A DNA stretch of 64,000 bases from CBDCME01 sp965218865 (GTDB lineage Bacteria; Pseudomonadota; Alphaproteobacteria; JAAXGF01), in the NCBI GenBank assembly GCA_965218865.1, contig CBDCME010000027.1, forward strand, positions 1-64,000, written 5' to 3'. The notes beneath the pieces are model-generated. The model was not told the origin of the DNA. It searched no databases and was given only the letters and a program-made list of their open reading frames with translations. The translations under genes were made by a program, and so were the position numbers. Numbering within the stretch: the stretch's first letter is position 1; each line of letters starts with the position of its first letter. Below are positions 60,735 through 64,000 of this stretch, piece by piece.

Positions 60735-62300
60735 GTCGCCCGTGAAGAACGCGTAAGCGGCTGATGTTGGTAGCTCTTTCGGTTTGGCGAAGTAATCGGA
60801 TTTGCAAGAAAACGGGTTTTGGGCCTGAAAAGCTTGCGATTTGAAATAATTGATTTTGGGGATTCCCTTCCGTTGCGGAACGTGATTCTCTGCTCCCGTC
60901 GATTGGGATTGGAGAACTGTGATGAAGCCATCGCGCAAGGTGTCATCGGGAATAGAGGACCTGTTCCGCTCGCGGTTCGAAAACATCATCAACCTGCGCC
61001 ACGAGTTGGTGGTGTTGGGGGGCCGGATCGCGTGGACTTTCTTCGACGAGACCTATGAAGCCTTGTATTCGGAGGAGGGTCGGCCGGGGGTCCCGACGCG
61101 GTTGATGGTTGGGCTGCACATCCTCAAGCATATGTTCGATCTCTCGGATGAGGAGGTCTGCGAGCGCTGGGTCTACGACCCATACTTCCAGTGCTTCTGC
61201 GGCGAAGAGTACTTTCAGCATGAGCTGCCCATGGAGCGCTCGTCGATGACCCGGTGGCGGGACCGGATCGGTCCGGAAGGTTTGGAGAAGGTATTCCAGG
61301 AGAGCCTGGCCGTGGCCCACCGGGTGGGGGCGCTGCGGGAGAAGGACCTCGAGCGGGTGATGGTGGACACCACCGTACAAGAGAAGGCGATTGCCTTTCC
61401 GACCGCCGCCAAACTGATGCAACGAGCCCGCGAGCGGCTGGTGCGACTGGCACGGGAGCACGGCATTGCCCTGCGTCAGTCCTATACCCGCCTGGGCAAG
61501 AGGGCGTTGATCATGCAAGGCCGCTACCGCCATGCCAAACAGCACAAGCGGGCCAACAAGGCCCTGCGCAAGCTCAAGACCTATCTCGGGCGCACCGTCC
61601 GCGACATCCGCCGCAAGACGGCCCAGGAGGAGAGCCTACGGGATACCTTCCGCCGCCCCTTGTGGCTGGCCGAGCGGGTGTCGACCCAGAAGCGGCGCGA
61701 CCCCTTGCCCAAGGTCTATTCGCTCCACGCGCCCGAGGTCGAATGCATCGGCAAAGGGAAGGCGCACAAGCCGTACGAGTTCGGCTGCAAGGTCTCCGTG
61801 GCGGCGACCAATTCCCGCCCCCCCGGCGGCCAGTTCGTCGCCCACGTCAAGGCCTTCCACGGCAATCCCTATGATGGCCACACCTTGAGGCAGGTGATCG
61901 AAGAGATGGAACGCTGGACGGGGATATCGGCCGAGCGCATCTATGTCGACAAGGGATACCAGGGCCACTATTACCCCAACAAACACCGCGTCTTTAGATC
62001 AGGCCAGAAACGCGGCATCACGCCGACGATCAAGAAGGAGCTCAGGCGGCGCTCCGCCGTCGAGGCCGTGATCGGACATCTCAAGAGCGATGGCAGGCTG
62101 GGGCGCAACTTCCTCAAAGGCCGCGACGGCGACAAGATCAACGCCATCCTCGCCGGCGCCGGCTACAACTACCGCCTTGTCCTCAAATGGCTGAGGCGTT
62201 TGTTTGTCCAAATCCTGGCCGCGCTCCTCAGCGACATCTCGCACCCCACCGCAAACCCAATCGCCGCTTCAGATTGAAATCAGGGTTCTTCACGGACGAC
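60735..62300 (+). mobile_element. IS5-family insertion sequence
   Basis: One intact transposase gene is bounded by near-identical inverted ends: GTCGCCCGTGAAGAAC at 60735-60750 and GTTCTTCACGGACGAC at 62285-62300 (one mismatch). Outside, TATA on the left and TCTA on the right could be an imperfect 4 bp target duplication. It lies between the two DGR target-like sequences. Confidence 0.75.
60919..62277 (+). CDS. IS5-family transposase
   Basis: A 452-residue DDE transposase. The N-terminal domain has MVGLHILKHMFDLSDEEVCE and WVYDPYFQCFCGEEYFQH; catalytic residues are in RVMVDTTVQEKAI (Asp), AERIYVDKGYQGH (Asp) and RRSAVEAVIGHLKSDGRLGR (Glu). ATG at 60919 is preceded by TTGGAGAACTGTG. Length and motifs are complete, so probably active. 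Confidence 0.92.
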   Translation: MMKPSRKVSSGIEDLFRSRFENIINLRHELVVLGGRIAWTFFDETYEALYSEEGRPGVPTRLMVGLHILKHMFDLSDEEVCERWVYDPYFQCFCGEEYFQHELPMERSSMTRWRDRIGPEGLEKVFQESLAVAHRVGALREKDLERVMVDTTVQEKAIAFPTAAKLMQRARERLVRLAREHGIALRQSYTRLGKRALIMQGRYRHAKQHKRANKALRKLKTYLGRTVRDIRRKTAQEESLRDTFRRPLWLAERVSTQKRRDPLPKVYSLHAPEVECIGKGKAHKPYEFGCKVSVAATNSRPPGGQFVAHVKAFHGNPYDGHTLRQVIEEMERWTGISAERIYVDKGYQGHYYPNKHRVFRSGQKRGITPTIKKELRRRSAVEAVIGHLKSDGRLGRNFLKGRDGDKINAILAGAGYNYRLVLKWLRRLFVQILAALLSDISHPTANPIAASD

Positions 62301-62361
62301 TCTATAAATGCGCCCCGCAAGGATGTGGGATTTGTGCTCCCAGATCGGGAACAAATCACTT

Positions 62362-62378
62362 GATCCCATTTTGGGATC
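62362..62378. promoter_or_regulatory. Palindrome upstream of higB, candidate antitoxin operator
   Basis: GATCCCA (62362-62368) and TGGGATC (62372-62378) form a perfect 7 bp inverted repeat with a TTT spacer, 16 bp before the higB start. HigA antitoxins repress their own operon by binding such palindromes, so this is a likely operator. Confidence 0.6.
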
Positions 62379-62393
62379 GGAGTAGGGTGGGTC

Positions 62394-62702
62394 ATGAGGA
62401 TTATCGCCCGAAGGACGCTCAAAGTGTTCTGGGAGCGGCATCCCCTCGCCGAGCAACCCTTGAAGGCGTGGTTCAGGTTTGCAAAGGCTGCCCTTTGGGA
62501 TTCACCGGCGGCCGTGAGGACGGACTACCGAAGCGCGAGCATCCTCGAAGATAACGGGGTTTGCTTCAACATCGGCGGAAACAGGTTCCGCCTGGTCGTG
62601 AAGATAAATTACCCATACCGAATTGTTTACATTCGGTTTGTCGGTACCCATGCCGAGTACGACAGGGTGGACGCGACGAAGGTTTGGGAGTTCCGACGAT
62701 GA
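62394..62702 (+). CDS. higB: HigB-family mRNA interferase toxin
   Basis: A 102-residue toxin of the HigB family, expected to cut mRNA on the ribosome. The signature runs MRIIARRTLKVFWERHPLAE, SPAAVRTDYRSASILEDNGV, then FNIGGNRFRLVVKINYPYRI and IRFVGTHAEYDRVDAT, which is the complete family pattern. Toxin precedes antitoxin, the usual hig order, with an ATGA overlap. A palindrome lies just upstream. Confidence 0.92.
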   Translation: MRIIARRTLKVFWERHPLAEQPLKAWFRFAKAALWDSPAAVRTDYRSASILEDNGVCFNIGGNRFRLVVKINYPYRIVYIRFVGTHAEYDRVDATKVWEFRR

Positions 62703-63082
62703 AAATAATGCCGATCAAGGATGAAGGGGATTACGCGGCCGCGGTGGTCGAAATCGACGGCCTGATGGACGCCGAACCGGACACCCCCGAGGGCGACCGT
62801 CTCGACGTCCTGACCACGCTTGTCGCGGATTGGGAGGAGAACCACCACGCGATCGAGGAACCGGACCCGATCGAGGCCATCGTTCACCGCATGGAAGCCC
62901 TTGGTCTGGAACGCAAGGACCTGGAGCCGATGATCGGCACCCGGGCCCGGGTCTCCGAGGTTCTCGGCCGCAAGCGCCCGCTGACGATCAAGATGATCCG
63001 GCGACTCAACAAGGAATTGCGAATTTCGGCGGACGTGCTGATCCGTGCCTACGACGTTGAGGAATCCACCCCTTTAGCATGA
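62699..63082 (+). CDS. higA: HigA-type antitoxin with helix-turn-helix
   Basis: A 127-residue antitoxin: N-terminal toxin-binding half (MPIKDEGDYAAAVVEIDGLM, then LTTLVADWEENHHAIEEPDP) and a C-terminal Xre-like helix-turn-helix (GTRARVSEVLGRKRPLTIKM, IRRLNKELRISADVLIRAY). ATG overlaps the higB stop. Its stop codon (63080-63082) abuts the point where the avd-like gene on the other strand is cut. Confidence 0.9.
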   Translation: MKIMPIKDEGDYAAAVVEIDGLMDAEPDTPEGDRLDVLTTLVADWEENHHAIEEPDPIEAIVHRMEALGLERKDLEPMIGTRARVSEVLGRKRPLTIKMIRRLNKELRISADVLIRAYDVEESTPLA

Positions 63083-63251
63083 CAGCGCCTTCAAGGGCCT
63101 CCAACTCCGTGGCCTGGATGCGATCCCCGAGAAGGAATCTCTGGCTCCTCGGAAACTTCTCGACCGTTGGGACGAGCCAGAGAATAAACACGTACATTTG
63201 CTCCGACGCCGGGCCAGTGCGCCGGGACCCGTCGGCCAGCTTTCCATCCAT
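63006..63251 (-). pseudogene. avd: avd, DGR accessory protein gene, truncated
   Basis: ATG at 63251 encodes GPASEQMYVFILWLVPTVEK and FPRSQRFLLGDRIQATELEA, then LE. This WxxPTxxKFPxxxRFLLGDRIQ segment is the diagnostic N-terminal helix of Avd, the helical-bundle protein that partners the reverse transcriptase of diversity-generating retroelements. After LEALE (about 63086) homology stops at the end of higA, and the frame runs on through higA antisense sequence to a stop at 63006. Only about 55 of the usual ~120 residues remain. Confidence 0.8.
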
Positions 63252-63276
63252 CGCTTCAATATCCCAAAAAATTTCG

Positions 63277-63293
63277 CTGGGGCTCCGCCCCAG
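63277..63293. other. GC-rich hairpin downstream of the variable region
   Basis: CTGGGGC (63277-63283) and GCCCCAG (63287-63293) form a perfect 7 bp stem with a 3 nt loop, 25 bp downstream of the target gene's stop. DGR variable regions are often followed by such a hairpin, which promotes retrohoming. There is no T-run, so it is less like a terminator. Confidence 0.65.
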
Positions 63294-63318
63294 TTCCAAG
63301 AGGTTAAGATTTAAAGTG

Positions 63319-63430
63319 TCAAGGAGTAACAGTCCTGGCAACCCGGAAGCCGATGTCGTCGCTTCGGTTGGAGGTGTCGTCCCCGGCCCGATTCGCGGAA
63401 CGTACGACCCTCGGAGTGCCGTCCCAGGAG
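63319..63430 (-). repeat. Putative DGR variable region (VR)
   Basis: The 3' end of the target gene. Codons in the NRSDDIGF part are AAC CGA AGC GAC GAC, all within one or two A substitutions of AAC. The last 35 bp (ATCGGCTTCCGG...TGA) are shared with 60555-60590 with three third-position C/T differences. VR limits are inferred from the pattern; no template repeat is present in the window to fix them. Confidence 0.6.
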
Positions 63431-64000
63431 CCGCCGCGCAGAACACGGCGAGAACAATTTCCCTTTGTCCAAGCCGAGACATTTGATGGTGCACCCCTAT
63501 ACGAGTCGTTCCAGCAATCCCCGACCCATGCCCACACGTTGCCCAGCACGTCATGCAAACCAAACCCATTGGCCTGAAATCTCCCCACCGGTGCCGTCTG
63601 ACCATAGCCATCGCGACAATCGTGATGCACCCATGAAAATCCGTTTTCCGATTTACTGGTTTGGTCATGTACGTTCGCGTAGCCGCAGGCACCGCTTGAA
63701 TTGCTTCCCCAATAACGGGCTGCCGTCGTCCTGGCCCGCGCCGCGTATTCCCATTCCGCTTCGCTCGGCAGACGGTATTCCTTCCCCGTCTTTCCGCTCA
63801 GCCAACGGACGTAGGCTTTCGCGTCTTGCCAATTGACGCAGGCAACAGGATGGGAATCGCTCTGTGAATATCCCGGATCGCGCCAGTTCCGGGACGAATC
63901 TTCTTGCCATTCGCCAGCTTGATAAATCCGACAACCGTCGCTCGTCTTGTGGCCCGTGGCGCGGACAAAAGCTTCAAACCCCCCTCGCGTCACCTCGTAC
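63319..64000 (-). CDS. Formylglycine-generating-enzyme-fold (SUMF1-type) protein, likely DGR target; 5' end outside window
   Basis: The 226 visible residues cover most of an FGE-sulfatase/C-type-lectin-like domain: EVTRGGFEAFVRATGHKTSD, PVACVNWQDAKAYVRWLSGK, YRLPSEAEWEYAARA, ANGFGLHDVLGNVWAWVGDC and RRVLRGGSWDG. The last 40 residues, SWDGTPRVVRSANRAGDDTS then NRSDDIGFRVARTVTP, have the form of a DGR variable region, in which the template normally encodes runs of Asn (SWNNNP..., NRNNNIGFR). The avd remnant follows 68 bp downstream on the same strand. The N-terminus, and any signal peptide, lie beyond the window. Confidence 0.82.
   Translation of the reverse strand, partial: YEVTRGGFEAFVRATGHKTSDGCRIYQAGEWQEDSSRNWRDPGYSQSDSHPVACVNWQDAKAYVRWLSGKTGKEYRLPSEAEWEYAARARTTAARYWGSNSSGACGYANVHDQTSKSENGFSWVHHDCRDGYGQTAPVGRFQANGFGLHDVLGNVWAWVGDCWNDSYRGAPSNVSAWTKGNCSRRVLRGGSWDGTPRVVRSANRAGDDTSNRSDDIGFRVARTVTP

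Noticed and set aside
59300..63300. Search for a DGR reverse transcriptase (YxDD palm motif) or template repeat near the avd remnant
   Set aside because: No frame on either strand gives a reverse transcriptase, and no adenine-rich copy of the variable region was seen. I therefore report only remains of a DGR.

Overview
The window looks like a chromosomal segment of a GC-rich alphaproteobacterium, most probably a Rhodospirillales-type lineage. The grounds are the tig-clpP-clpX-lon-hup-tRNA-nuoA..N order followed by birA-coaX-rnj-mce, a metal-type HemB with an aspartate/histidine site instead of cysteines, a hopanoid-type glycosyltransferase (HpnB) and abundant GTG/TTG starts with ATGA overlaps. 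The assignment to order level is inference; no rRNA is present.

Layout. 0-2 kb: a truncated penicillin-acylase-family gene and a CaiB/BaiF CoA-transferase. 1.9-4.9 kb: an arsC gene split in two, with about 2.6 kb (an IS630 element plus two low-GC orphan genes) lying between two ~80 bp direct copies of arsC sequence. 4.9-19.2 kb: mostly ordinary metabolism (pcm, DUF547, DUF3047, DUF4126, hemB, 3-hydroxyisobutyryl-CoA hydrolase, a ParA/ribbon-helix-helix pair, a CDF metal exporter divergent from a MerR regulator, a dicarboxylate symporter, DUF502, glutaryl-CoA dehydrogenase, a sulfite dehydrogenase/cytochrome pair). 19.3-24.7 kb: a mobile-element pile-up: an IS110 copy with an in-frame amber stop, then a second, frameshifted IS110 copy cut by a complete IS1634 element (20 bp inverted repeats, CTAA target duplication), surrounded by copies of a small palindromic repeat.

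24.7-51.4 kb is the conserved core: NAD(P)HX repair (nnr), tRNA-Leu, trigger factor, ClpP, ClpX, Lon (with a sigma-32-like promoter), HU, tRNA-Val, tRNA-Asp, the complete 14-gene respiratory complex I operon nuoA-N and, overlapping its end, birA, coaX, rnj and mce. Many of these 18 genes overlap by 1-10 bp, suggesting a single translationally coupled unit. 51.4-59.3 kb holds an amidase, a ChaN-PDZ protein coupled to an M1-like peptidase, a cupredoxin-like protein, HpnB and PhnW.

59.3-64 kb is accessory and decayed: a frameshifted Sel1 gene, a small conserved protein with a broken partner, an intact IS5-family element, a HigBA toxin-antitoxin pair, and the remains of a diversity-generating retroelement (DGR). 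The DGR remains are a formylglycine-generating-enzyme-fold target gene with a variable-region-like C-terminus, a GC-rich hairpin just after it, the N-terminal part of an avd accessory gene cut exactly where higBA begins, and a second variable-region-like fragment 2.7 kb away. No reverse transcriptase or template repeat is seen in the window. This is the most unusual content here.
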